Shown here: positions 43,701-50,363 of the stretch, piece by piece
Layout of the letters: each line of letters opens with the position of its first letter
Position numbering within the stretch: position 1 is the first letter of the stretch
Assembly (NCBI GenBank): GCA_944548615.1
Contig: OX155960.1
Coordinates: forward strand, 27,839,798 to 27,903,797
Reading direction: 5' to 3'
Origin: Micropterix aruncella
Taxonomy: Eukaryota; Arthropoda; Insecta; Lepidoptera; Micropterigidae
Length of the DNA stretch: 64,000 bases
Position numbers and translations under genes: made by a program
Notes under the pieces: model-generated
Told to the model about the DNA's origin: nothing
Database searches by the model: none
The model's input: only the letters and a program-made list of their open reading frames with translations

Positions 43701-46452
43701 TACTGGAGACTCCCCCCCCCCTCATCACCGCCCCCCCCCCCCACCGCGCGTACTCGCCAGATCTAGCTGCACTTTTTCCGTAATTTGGATAACGTTTTAA
43801 AGAGGGAAATGTTTATTTTTGCTTTCTTTTTTAACTTTTACATCCCTACTAGATTCATAATATTACACAAACTTATCCAGAAAAGGTACAAGGACTCGCC
43901 TATCATTTAATTCCTTAATTTAACTTAACATGCTTACACAAATAAATACATAGCATTATAAGGAAAATTTAGAAAATAATAGTGAAAATACTTATATATT
44001 TTATTAGTGCACTCACAGATATATTTCTCGAGGATCGTCTTCAAGAAGCGACAAAAATGAAGAAGCTTTAATGCAGAAGAGACAAAATAACAGTCGTATC
44101 CGTCGCTTTCCATATACGTTGTTATACTTCTGCATCATTAGAGTGTCTTTCGCGATTTGACTTATTGCGTGTATCCCCAGCGTGGCTGAACTATCCCCTT
44201 AAGTCATTCGTCAAGAAATACTACAATATGATTCTGCATTTAAACGTTTCAAAAACTGTGAATGCATTGCAGTGTTCGAAAACGCCAATAGTGTCATTTT
44301 TAGATTGACTTTGGCAGTCCTAAATTTTTATATATCGGTCCCATAGCCTGTGCCATATACCGTTAGCACGAACCCGAAGAGCGTTTACACCAGAGCTCTG
44401 TGAGCCATGAACGACGTATTAGTATCTAGTTTCGTATCTATCTAGATCGTAGTCTTCGTTTTGGAGTTGGAAAAATTACCGCCGAAGGCAATTCAAAGCA
44501 TTCATCGATTCCTGGCAGCAAAATATATTTTTGAACCAAATTTTTGGTTTTAAATTGCTTTTATAGAACAGTTGGCCGGTGTCGACTACAACGGGCGAAC
44601 TTTTCACTCCATGCTGGTATAACAATATGTGATCGTTCTTTCAGCCGTGGGATGAGCGCACAAGACTTGGACAATGACAATCCACTATCCAGCTCAGCCA
44701 ACTAGCCCGCGAGAGACCAACTCTTACCGCCCGGCACCGGGTAGTTAACCCAGCGGGCAGACAAAGCGCCCTCACTACCAGTTATAGACAGATTTCCCCG
44801 GCATCCCGGCTGGTTACAGGTTCGAAGTCGCTTGCGCGGTCCTCTCTCTTGTGTAGCGGTGATTCGGTGTCTACCAAATCTATCGCGGACCACGGCATCA
44901 GAATCAGAATCAGAATCAGAAAGGTCTTTATTATTTCTCATTTCTTAATTACAACAATGCTATTATAAGGCGCTAAATTGTCTTGATTTGTCCTTAGTGG
45001 ATCTAACAAGTCATGTTATGTTTATCCTAATGTAAGCGTTAACATCATTTATTGTTAGTAGCTAGAAAATCTACTGGGGATTACCAGGTGACAATCTCTT
45101 GCTGATTGGTTTTGCCCGTTCTCTTTTATTTACATAGGGGATGTCCCCTAGTCTGGTGTTAGGTAGTAAAACATTGTGTTGATTTTGTTTGACGTATGGG
45201 GTTCCCGGGTCCGTAAGGCCCTCAACATCCTCACTGCGTACCTTGTCTAACATATCGCGGTGTAGGTGCTGAACGCGCACTTGCCAGGGGTCCTCGTCGA
45301 GTATATCCATAAGGATATGTGTCGGGAGATCCCGGGGAAGGCCAGCCGCCGTTTTAAGTGCCATACGGTATTGGCGTTCTATCTTAGTGTAGTTGCTTGG
45401 GCTAACTCTAGGTGCGAGTTGCACTATCCCATAGTCTAAGCGGACCACGGCATCCTTTGCCCGGCTGTTCACCCGGTATCGGGTAGCCGAATGGTAGTTT
45501 CAAGAGCGGCTGCCACGAGGTAAACAACCGCCCCCCTCTATAGGAAACAAAGCCGTTTCCAAAGAAAGCCCCCGACTATAATCAGAATGCACATTCGATT
45601 AGCTAACGCCGCAAGGTCGCCCGAAGAGCAATTCCTAGGGGAACTGGCCCGTAGGCCAGGGTCCTACCCGAGCTCGCACTTCTGAGTGGAGGCTGCCGGA
45701 TCGGTGTTGACCCACATGGGTCTTAGTGACCTATTTGCAACAGGGCCTATTAGCCCACTTTTATAGAACAGCAAAATTTATCAATATTGATTGTCTATGC
45801 CGGTTTTAAAGATATATACTCGTATGACATGAAATTTGGCACTGTAATAGAACTTGCTTGCCAGCACCTATACAAAAGAACCAATTTCGCTGATTGTAAA
45901 GCAATGTAGATTTCGGAAATCATCAAAAATACGCAAGAGAAAAATTACGTGGAGGTCTGTGACTATAATAGTTTTTGAGAAATGACTGTACAGAACCTTC
46001 GGCGTGCGAATGACGGACAAAAGGAATGGCACGTACCTCCGGATACCGGTCCAGAATCGCCGGAGGAGAGCCGGTTGAAGACGCCGCTGTCGACGGAGAA
46101 GTTCTCGGGCGTCCGGCGCGAGTCGAGCGCGTGGCTGTCGGCGTCGAGCGCGAGTCGCACGCTGTGCAGCTCGCGCTGCAGCCGGTCGAGCTCGTCCAGC
46201 TCGCGCTCGCGGTCCGAGCGCTGCGGCCGCGCGCCGGTGCAGCCGAACGGCGGCGACGCGTCGTCCAGCAGCCGCTCGAAGGCGCCGCTGACGTTGAGCG
46301 AGGGCTCGTCGACCGAGCCGGCCGAGTGGCAGCAGAGCCGCGACGAGCCGAGACTGAGGTCCACGTCGGCGTCCGAACCGCCACTGCCGCCGAGCGTCGC
46401 GACGCCGCCGACGCGCGCGAGCGACTGGAAACGCTCTTGGCCCATGTCCAAG
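28220..46452 (-). CDS. Supervillin-like gene, six internal exons
   Basis: Six minus-strand exons chain with compatible phases into 1,911 nt (636 complete codons plus split ones) without a stop. The product is mostly disordered: serine-rich, acidic and basic patches, proline/glycine runs. The exon at 32703-33038 carries DPAKLSLVEKMKMFNAKLSS followed by RANRVRTEPV. In supervillin, as I recall it, LSLAEKLALFN is followed by a basic R..NARYQTQPV segment, and this order is matched. Supervillin is a peripheral membrane scaffold of the villin/gelsolin family that binds actin filaments and myosin II and organises cortical actin and adhesions; gelsolin-like repeats and a headpiece form its C-terminal half. 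Those, and the start codon, are not seen here, so both ends probably lie outside the window or in unrecognised exons. The family call is moderately strong; the exon structure is stronger. Introns are full of transposons. Confidence 0.72.
28981..29305 (+). repeat. Repeat family F, copy 1
   Basis: Shares long blocks with 32278-32580: GGTATATTTTCTATG(G/A)CTG, GGCACCCATTTG, CGAATGCTCGGTC, TCAGAAACAGTC, CAGTGGCCG(T/C)TGCCATTA and CTTATTTTTATTTTT...GCAGAATTCGC. Interspersed repeat of unknown class; an inverted portion is at 31.6-31.85 kb. Confidence 0.7.
29371..29596. mobile_element. piggyBac-like MITE (CCGCTGG family), complete copy
   Basis: TTAA at 29367-29370 and 29597-29600 flank ends CCGCTGGGGCGCC and GGCTGACTTCCAAAAGG, which are imperfect inverted repeats. 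Internal blocks TTGCGGTGGTTGACAGATCC, GGCCTCCATATATATT and TTTTGCGCGCTAAGG recur at 37.36-38.2 kb and, inverted, at 57.94-58.02 kb. 226 bp, non-autonomous. Confidence 0.78.
29868..30850 (-). pseudogene. 5'-truncated LINE with a 210-codon intact ORF2 end
   Basis: Minus frame 30847-30215 is uninterrupted for 210 codons: SAVRDLGITLD, IIRKAYKLLGFILR, LKTLYNSYVRSQLEFASVVW, ISRIESIQKRFVKRL, YEESLKAHNLMSLESRRVL and onward. This is the classic C-terminal part of ORF2 in jockey/CR1-like non-LTR retrotransposons. A 3' UTR follows, ending in (AAAAT)n at 29869-29903, the usual simple-repeat tail. The first four codons (MVGR) may be flanking DNA. The lack of stops suggests a fairly young insertion. It lies antisense-free, in the same orientation as the host gene. 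Confidence 0.85.
29869..29905. repeat. (TTTTA)n microsatellite, LINE 3' tail
   Basis: Seven pentamer units at the plus-strand left edge of the LINE; in LINE orientation it reads (AAAAT)n, a tail. Confidence 0.85.
30873..30997 (-). CDS. Supervillin-like gene, exon 5
   Basis: 125 nt; acceptor TTTTCTTTGCAG, entry phase 1, exit phase 0 at TCAGAG-GTAGAG. Encodes GARLTGPQLVMAAAPKPPID, KSHHRNRNIPCGRTIV and KGESSE. Both junction phases fit the exons on either side exactly (exon 4 leaves phase 1, exon 6 enters at phase 0), which is the main evidence for this short exon. The donor is not optimal (GTAGAG) and is crowded by the LINE insertion; alternative skipping would break the frame. Confidence 0.72.
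30998..32702 (-). other. Intron between exons 4 and 5
   Basis: Contains parts of repeat family F in both orientations: GCCAGGTGACTGGCACATTTTC at 31610 and GCCAGATGACTGGCACGATTTC at 31810 (inverted) and 32278-32580 (direct). Short frames here are chance or repeat-derived. Confidence 0.65.
32278..32580 (+). repeat. Repeat family F, copy 2
   Basis: Counterpart of 28981-29305 in the same orientation; ends about 120 bp from the donor of exon 4. Confidence 0.7.
32703..33038 (-). CDS. Supervillin-like gene, exon 4 (KLSLVEKMKMFN motif)
   Basis: 336 nt; acceptor ...GTAATTCAG, entry phase 1; donor GTTCGG after GGCATAG, exit phase 1. Encodes KLDEDDPAKLSLVEKMKMFN, AKLSSKPPGIPGGPREARAA, RANRVRTEPVRADLLDEAKR, ANERLNKSQCEARLDFSDFA and on to ITRFRDGI. 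This exon is the basis of the supervillin assignment: an LSL.EK...FN helix followed by a basic stretch ending in a TQP/TEP-V motif. It is strongly GC- and CpG-rich (over 60% GC by eye), unlike the introns, so antisense frames at 32705-33091 appear open but are shadows. Confidence 0.85.
33554..33598. repeat. Hairpin, 11-bp perfect arms
   Basis: ACCTGGCATCT (33554-33564) and its exact complement AGATGCCAGGT (33588-33598) enclose 23 nt that themselves contain TGCCATCGGCA, a smaller inverted repeat. Possibly the terminus of a degraded foldback element. Confidence 0.6.
34746..34999. mobile_element. Decayed TIR element, perhaps piggyBac-like
   Basis: Left TCCTTTGCCTGCCAAG and right CTTGGCAGTTAAAGGG are inverted relatives. 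Flanks (TATAA / ATAA) could be mutated TTAA. The right end includes a perfect hairpin AAGCCCGAG-ATAA-CTCGGGCTT (34965-34986). Confidence 0.45.
35925..36089 (-). CDS. Supervillin-like gene, exon 3
   Basis: 165 nt; acceptor CTATTAATTTCAG, entry phase 1; donor GTTAGT after GAAGATG, exit phase 1. Encodes TPKPVLPYARRNTEKSLIDR, FKTPPGAESDQSQELQPLNQ and SRSSISLNLEHDED. Too short for the listing threshold of 60 codons, found by its splice signals and open phase. The PVLPYARRN block looks like a short linear motif; the rest is polar and disordered. Phases fit both neighbours. Confidence 0.8.
37360..38207. mobile_element. piggyBac-like MITE (CCGCTGG family) split by a LINE
   Basis: TTAA (37356-37359) and its mutated partner CTAA (38208-38211) flank ends CCGGTCGGACGCC and TCTTCCGACCGG; with the target site the ends match over 12-13 bp. 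Internal blocks correspond to 29371-29596 in order: GTCGTTTGAGAGATCCGCGC and GGCCCCATATATATT on the left (to about 37440), TTTTGCGCGCGAAGGCTG on the right (from about 38045). The middle is foreign. Confidence 0.75.
37469..37891 (+). pseudogene. Restriction-like endonuclease domain of a non-LTR retrotransposon
   Basis: A 140-codon frame open from a TAA at 37466 to TGA at 37891. Reads KFPESLGCTALRPDITLYSL, SRKVALIVELTVPWESNIPK, DHEYKLNKYHDLANAVTRNG, then VEVGARGLPAKSLFHLFKDL. The RPDI ... (I/V)ELTVPWE ... K..KY ... VEVGARG order is that of PD-(D/E)XK-type endonuclease domains at the C-terminus of RLE-class non-LTR elements (R2/R4/Dong-like). Proposed acidic and lysine positions (D of RPD, E of VELT) are intact and there is no stop inside. 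Upstream polymerase is missing, as in a 5'-truncated insertion; a 3' UTR runs to about 38040. Family call is from motif memory; another RLE-like repeat protein is possible. Confidence 0.68.
38308..38601 (-). CDS. Supervillin-like gene, exon 2
   Basis: 294 nt; acceptor TATTCCGTTCCAG, entry phase 1; donor GTGAAC after GCGAAAG, exit phase 1. Encodes DDQLSTHAETFSTFSLNNPA, ANDCDELISPISGRSDLQHA, DTMASRSAEPVGAKPPEADE, ADSPVSYENCRFLPGLVKSN and SVSARASMWQQLQDQAK. Serine-rich and acidic, likely disordered, with a more hydrophobic block around YENCRFLPGL. GC-rich relative to the introns. The upstream sequence shown open in the same frame (38602-38662) is intronic. Confidence 0.8.
39153..39424 (+). mobile_element. 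tRNA-derived SINE
   Basis: Head GACCCTGTGGCATAGTGGTT contains a polymerase III A-box-like TGGCATAGTGG (39160-39170), and GGTTCTATTTC (39204-39214) matches a B box with two changes; spacing of about 44 nt fits. A unique body follows and the copy ends in an (AAAC)n tail at 39407-39424. This head-body-tail layout is that of a SINE rather than a tRNA gene; no acceptor stem pairing was found. Confidence 0.78.
40206..40738. mobile_element. piggyBac-like MITE (CCCTTTGAGGACC family)
   Basis: TTAA at 40202-40205 and 40739-40742 flank ends CCCTTTGAGGACCATGGGAC and GGTTCTCAAAGGG, good inverted repeats over about 14 bp. Inside, CATGGGACATATGTGTCTC near the left and ATGGACCACAGAGACATTTATG near the right are also related inverted or direct copies. 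533 bp, non-coding. Confidence 0.82.
40743..41325. other. Unassigned intronic stretch
   Basis: Includes CTTTCTAAGGGTTAA at about 41146-41160, which looks like the right end of a further piggyBac-like element whose left end I cannot find. Confidence 0.4.
41326..42122. mobile_element. Unclassified TIR transposon with an AGAACATCTAAA motif array
   Basis: Ends are imperfect inverted repeats of about 33 bp: left GTCATAACATCTAAAGCGCA..., right (inverted) GTCAGAGCATCTAAAGCTCA. Each end itself contains two motif copies. I count about 14 copies of AGAACATCTAAA or its complement TTTAGATGTTCT (allowing up to three changes), six in one direction and eight in the other, in two clusters at 41326-41517 and 41895-42122. 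Nothing similar lies in the 380-bp centre. Subterminal motif arrays of this kind bind transposase in several DNA transposon superfamilies. No ORF, no clear target duplication, superfamily unknown. Confidence 0.7.
42300..42560. promoter_or_regulatory. CpG-rich intronic patch
   Basis: High density of CpG (CGCCGGTCGCCGC, GCGGCGCCGGC) in an AT-rich intron. It could be an internal promoter/enhancer or a GC-rich repeat. No initiator or TATA arrangement that I trust. Confidence 0.2.
42840..42945 (+). repeat. 3' end of a LINE with (GAT)n(GAA)n tail
   Basis: GATTGGAGAGGCGTATGCCC, AACGGTGGGC and GCGCTGATGATGATGATGAAG resemble the closing bases and simple-repeat tail of common lepidopteran non-LTR elements, where the last codons read DW...G.A.AQRWA. 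The trinucleotide tail changes from GAT to GAA units. Confidence 0.55.
42955..43500 (+). repeat. Repeat family R, copy 1
   Basis: Shares ordered blocks with 44.64-45.76 kb and 58.84-59.35 kb: ACCAG(C/G)GGGCAG, CCCTCACTACCAG, CACTTACGCGG / CGCTTGCGCGG, TAGCGGTAAT, GGTCGTTTCAAGAG and GATTGGCTGACGCC / CGATTGGATGACGCC. Moderately GC-rich interspersed repeat, no intact ORF. Confidence 0.65.
43501..44639. other. Unassigned intronic stretch
   Basis: Has C-runs at 43712-43721 and 43730-43741 and an AAACAAAC run near 43538; otherwise nothing recognised. Confidence 0.35.
44640..45760 (+). repeat. Repeat family R, copy 2, interrupted by a LINE
   Basis: Left part 44640-44899 and right part 45440-45760 are contiguous in the copy at 58.84 kb. 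The break coincides with a LINE bordered by a 15-bp duplication. Confidence 0.75.
44900..45439 (-). pseudogene. 5'-truncated LINE with 15-bp target duplication
   Basis: GCGGACCACGGCATC occurs at 44885-44899 and again at 45440-45454, a target-site duplication. The insert runs minus: its 3' end carries a (GATTCT)n tail (44900-44920) and its coding part (about 45439-45071) reads YGIVQLAPRVSPSNYTKIER, QYRMALKTAAGLPRDLPTHI and LMDILDEDPWQVRVQHLHRD, the C-terminal segment of a non-LTR ORF2. No internal stop over about 120 codons, so it is relatively young. The apparent start MNSRAK is from the flanking repeat. Confidence 0.82.
46037..46452 (-). CDS. Supervillin-like gene, exon 1 of those seen
   Basis: 416 nt; acceptor TTTTATTTTACAG, entry phase 2 (the first base completes a codon), donor GTACGT after CCGGAG, exit phase 1. 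Encodes LDMGQERFQSLARVGGVATL, GGSGGSDADVDLSLGSSRLC, CHSAGSVDEPSLNVSGAFER and LLDDASPPFGCTGARPQRSD, then RERELDELDRLQRELHSVRL (short predicted coiled coil or helix) and TPENFSVDSGVFNRLSSGDS. Very GC-rich (about 70% by eye), which opens long frames on every strand; only this one has matching splice sites and phase. Entry at phase 2 means a further upstream exon exists that I have not found. Confidence 0.78.
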
Positions 46453-46794
46453 CTGTAAAATAAAAACGGACTTCACTGACCGCGTGGATATTACAAGTAA
46501 CAGGTCGCCGCTGCCACCGAACATCATCACTAAAACGACTTTAAAAGGAACGAATACAATTGACGTTAAGGTCTAAAGCTGATCATATTACTCATTTTCT
46601 AGATACAGAAAATCTAGCTCCCTCCTGGACTTTCGCCTTCCTATGCCCGTGTTGGTAACCATCTCAAAAACTTTTCCACTTTTGGTAATTTCGCGTAAAC
46701 AACATCGCTTCATTTCTTAAATAAACTGTTACTCTTCAATCGCAAATATAATGCTCATTAAAATAAAACAGTTCCCATTATGCATGCATACAAT
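46453..46794. other. Unassigned stretch (upstream intron)
   Basis: Nothing recognised. Confidence 0.35.
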
Positions 46795-47237
46795 AACAAG
46801 TAAATATATTAAAAATAATAAAAAACACGACTGCCGTTACAGAAAGTGAACTTTTTTTTAATTTAGGTAAAAAACAGTCATAAACAATTGTTTTAACAAA
46901 TACACTTAAACAAATTGTATTTATAATTATATTTATTAGGTTTTTTAATGAAATATTTGTGGTTTATATATTTATTCATATAGATAGATATATATTTCCG
47001 GAATTTACTAGATCAGACCTCTCATTTGATACTAAACACGATATATTTGTGTAAATTTATTGACATTTAAACATTTAGACAATTATTTATTTGACATTTG
47101 GACAGTTTAGGTACCCTATGACACCCGGGATTAAATAACGGATTCTAACAATACCACACACTTCTAAATCGGTTTAGGCGTTTAGATGTTGTGGTGGAAT
47201 AAAGAAACCGAAAACATACACATGTGGGCAGTCGTGT
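46795..47237 (+). repeat. ACACGACTGCC-family repeat, most complete copy
   Basis: Opens AACAAGTAAATATATTAAAA, then ACACGACTGCC at 46825, and ends GGGCAGTCGTGT at 47226-47237, the inverse of the opening motif. This copy shows no insertion, so it is the best reference for the family. Target duplication uncertain. Confidence 0.75.
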
Positions 47238-47489
47238 AATAAACAAGAAACTGCCGCGTTATTATAAACATTAGCACGAGTTTCCCTGACCATGTTAGAT
47301 AATTTGCGCTCGATCGCGCTGGTGCACTCATCGATGGCATCGCATCGGCGTATCTCTATTAAGTGATCTTTTATAGTATTGATAAGAATGCACGCGAATA
47401 TTCGCCATCTGATTAACGCCGAGTCGAAACGACAGGAAGCAAAAATCTGAAATTCAGCATAAAGCTTCGTTTGTTTACATTAAGAAAGG
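47238..47489. other. Unassigned stretch left of the LTR element
   Basis: No recognised feature; its last bases (TTAAGAAAGG) are the left flank of the retrotransposon. Confidence 0.4.
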
Positions 47490-49066
47490 TGTTAGGGCCT
47501 AGTTTTTATAGTATACAAACTTTAAAACCTAAATCATTTTAATAATTAATCAGTTAACTTTATCCATCGCGCCATAGACGCGATACACCGAGCGGATACG
47601 TCTTACCGTATGTAGACGACAAGTCGCGCACATCCCTAATCAATTTTAATCAGTAAGGTAGAATATTTTTACTTAGAAAAGAGATCTTTCTTCTTTTTTT
47701 TTTGGCTGGCAACGACCGAGCAAGACGGTCGAGAAGAGACCGGCCGCTCCGCCGTTGGCGGAGCGGGCCGACTACCGCCCATTTAATTATTCATTTGCAC
47801 ACCAGCCAACACAGTCTAGAACTTAAATTCTGTGAATATCTAAAATCTATAACTAAACTCAGTTCAACATCCGGGCAGGACCTCAGCGGATTCCATACCT
47901 TATACAGGCAAGTCTTCTATCTGTAACCATTAGCTTCCCCTCATAAAGTCAGATTTTAAAAATAATAAATTTAAATTAAAAGATTGTTTTAAAGCCAAAT
48001 CCCCCGTAAATTACCGTTGCCATATCTTCGTTGGTGAATAATTAGAGTCAAGTAAAATCAAAATTTAGTAATTTGAGTGCGTCAAAATAGAAGTAGGTAG
48101 TACGTCGGGTCAGTCATAATTCCCGGTGTCTGAGCATCGCCTTCCGTCTCCTCGCCTCAACTAATTTTTCTACTATCATCTAAAGGTCGATTTCGAAAAT
48201 ATAATTTAAAATTTAAAATCGCATCCGGGGAGCAGGCGCTAAAAAATCTAGAAGCAACCTTCCAATAACTCCCGCGGGTAGCAGTGTCTTCCTACTCTAT
48301 TCCAGAACCCGAAGTACCTGTCCAAAATCCCACTTCGCCGAATTAAGCCCTAAAAAATTGAAAGGCTGTAACGTTCAGTTTTCCACGAATCTAATTTTAG
48401 AATTTTGTTAATTCCAACTACTCGGATTCGCCATATGCTATGGCCTAGCTTTCATTTATTATAATTAAAATAAAATATGTTACTCTGTCAAATAAACCTT
48501 TCATTTTGGTTAATTAATCATTATTTAGCGAATTAAAGAAATCGAGACGGTACCTAAAAATACCGCCGGGTCAGAGCGAGCTACAATCTCGTAGGTACCC
48601 GACTAACACTGGACAGGGTAATGTTTCAGGGCAAGGAATAAATAAAGAATAATTTTATAAAAGAAACTTTTTAAATTATACATTTTAATTTTATCATTTA
48701 GCGGAGAAAAGAACCGCAGTACATTATTTAATTATAGCAGCATCTGCTGGTTTAGAGCGTACCTAGATTCAAATAGTATTTTCTCGTCTTTTAAATATAA
48801 TTATCTAGCTATTATTTCCAATAAATTCATTAGACGATTTAGCCATTGATTTATGTAAGAGCGCGGACCGGGACCGGGGCCGAGCGCTCCAAGCGGGCGC
48901 GATCGACGCGCGCCGGCGCAGTACCTCGTCGGTACACCGATAGAGGGCGCGGTGAGTAAATCATAATATTCGATCTCGTCGCCGCAGCGCACTAAACTTG
49001 ATATCGCTTCTTCTTCTTCTTTTAGTCTTCTCTCTACTTATATCGAAATTCCTTCGCTGCATAACA
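47490..49066 (+). repeat. 5' LTR
   Basis: 1,577 bp beginning TGTTAGGGCC and ending CATAACA. Contains a GC-rich block (about 48860-48960) before the 3' end and AT-rich body. Offset to the second LTR is a constant 7,462 bp through 49020, meaning no indels. The 74-codon frame inside occurs in both LTRs and is not a gene. Confidence 0.85.
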
Positions 49067-49929
49067 AATCTGGCGTCCACCGCGGGGCAATTTTTTTTTA
49101 AAAATAAACTACAGTATTTTCCCACCGCGACCCGCCCATATCATCTTTTATATCATTTTTTTTTTACAAATTCATATGAAAATAATAACAGATTTGGCCG
49201 CACAACGGGGGCGATTTTTTTTTAAAAAAACGTTTACAGATTTGTTTTAGGATTCAAAAACTTTTTTCAGTACGCCTTTATTATAACAATATTACAATTT
49301 TATTTTCTTTTTGTATCTTCTCTATTATCGTCCGACATATAGGACACCATAAAATTTCCCACCCAACCCGCCCAAAAATTTTTCTTTTTATTATTTTTAT
49401 ATTTCTCTTTTATTGTTTCTCTACACAACGTACCTACTGCCAATTTATTTTACAGGTTGTTACAAAACTAACACAATATTTTTTTTTCATGCTTTAAAAA
49501 GTGCTTTACATTTTAATTTTTTTTAAATAATATACTACATGTACAATAGCCTTTCAGCCATAAGCGTAAGTAATAACCAAGGTGTCTTGGGGATTTGACT
49601 TCGGAATCAGCAAAGGATTACGTGGGGATTTTGCTTCTTCGACGACACGTTGGACACATATCTAGTTATACTGTTACAACAAACGAACCTTAAGATATTT
49701 ATGCAGAAAGATATCAGCAATTAGTACTTCTATTCACACTTATAATAAATACTTAGCAAACATTCACAACCCTACAGGGTGTTACAATTTTTTTTAATTT
49801 TATTCTTTTTTTTTCATTTTTTATTTTATTTTTTTTTTTAGTTTTCATTTAACTTCATCATTTTTTTTTTTCTCATTTCTTTTCCCCTTTGCCTTCATTG
49901 CATATGGGACCTTAACTCAATAAAGTCAT
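49067..49929 (+). other. Primer binding site and leader of the LTR element
   Basis: The primer binding site at 49071-49088 is complementary to a tRNA 3' end of the TGGCG(C/T)CC type used by many gypsy-like elements. A diverged second copy (TTGGCCGCACAACGGGGGCG) with the same T-run context lies at about 49193-49212. The rest is T-rich and non-coding. Confidence 0.6.
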
Positions 49930-50363
49930 AATACACTTTCATCAAATACACACTTATCTACATCAACACACTAGGATCAACATTTTCACTTGTTTTACAA
50001 ATCTCTAATTGGCCAGACAAAAACGCCAAAATAATACTCGATACCCCACACGAATTCGCAAAGGGATTAGAGTCATTAGCGGACGCCTATGACATAGTGC
50101 AGGAAAGAATGTTAGAGTCATTCAGAAATAGTTCTTCGAGATACAACCTTAGAAGAAAACACGTCGAATTTAAAACAGGAGATTGGGTCTGGGCCAAAAA
50201 CCATACATTGTCAAGAAAAGCAGATTTCTTTTGTAGCAAACTCAGCCCTAGGTATATAAAGTGCAAAATCATTGCAAAAAAATCCCCAGTCGCCTACGAG
50301 TTAGCCGACGAGAACGGAAAACCGCGGGGTCTTTTTCATATTAAAGACATTGCGAGTAACTAA
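49930..50363 (+). pseudogene. Ty3/gypsy integrase C-terminal fragment
   Basis: Open for about 144 codons to a TAA at 50361-50363. The first part is unremarkable; then NAKIILDTPHEFAKGLESLA, ERMLESFRNSSSRYNLRRKH, VEFKTGDWVWAKNHTLSRKA, KLSPRYIKCKIIAKKSPVAY and ELADENGKPRGLFHIKDIAS. R.Y.LRRR...F..GD.VW.KN..LS and KLAPR(Y/F)..C.I are hallmarks of the integrase tail (GPY/F-like region) of gypsy elements. The zinc finger and DDE core upstream are deleted. Ends like a complete protein, so truncation is only at the N-terminal side. Confidence 0.85.

Larger units (their letters stand above)
38602..46036 (-). other. Long intron between exons 1 and 2
   Basis: 7.4 kb containing a SINE, a piggyBac-like MITE, the AGAACATCTAAA-motif transposon, a CpG-rich patch, LINE ends and copies of repeat family R. 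Donor GTACGT at 46036-46031, acceptor at 38603-38602. Confidence 0.75.

Noticed and set aside
45982..46463. Long plus-strand frames of 145-158 codons opposite exon 1
   Set aside because: They are antisense shadows in a 70% GC exon; only the minus frame has splice sites and phases that fit the other exons.
47702..47926. 74-codon frame repeated at 55164-55388
   Set aside because: Lies inside both LTRs; duplication reflects the LTR pair, not gene conservation.
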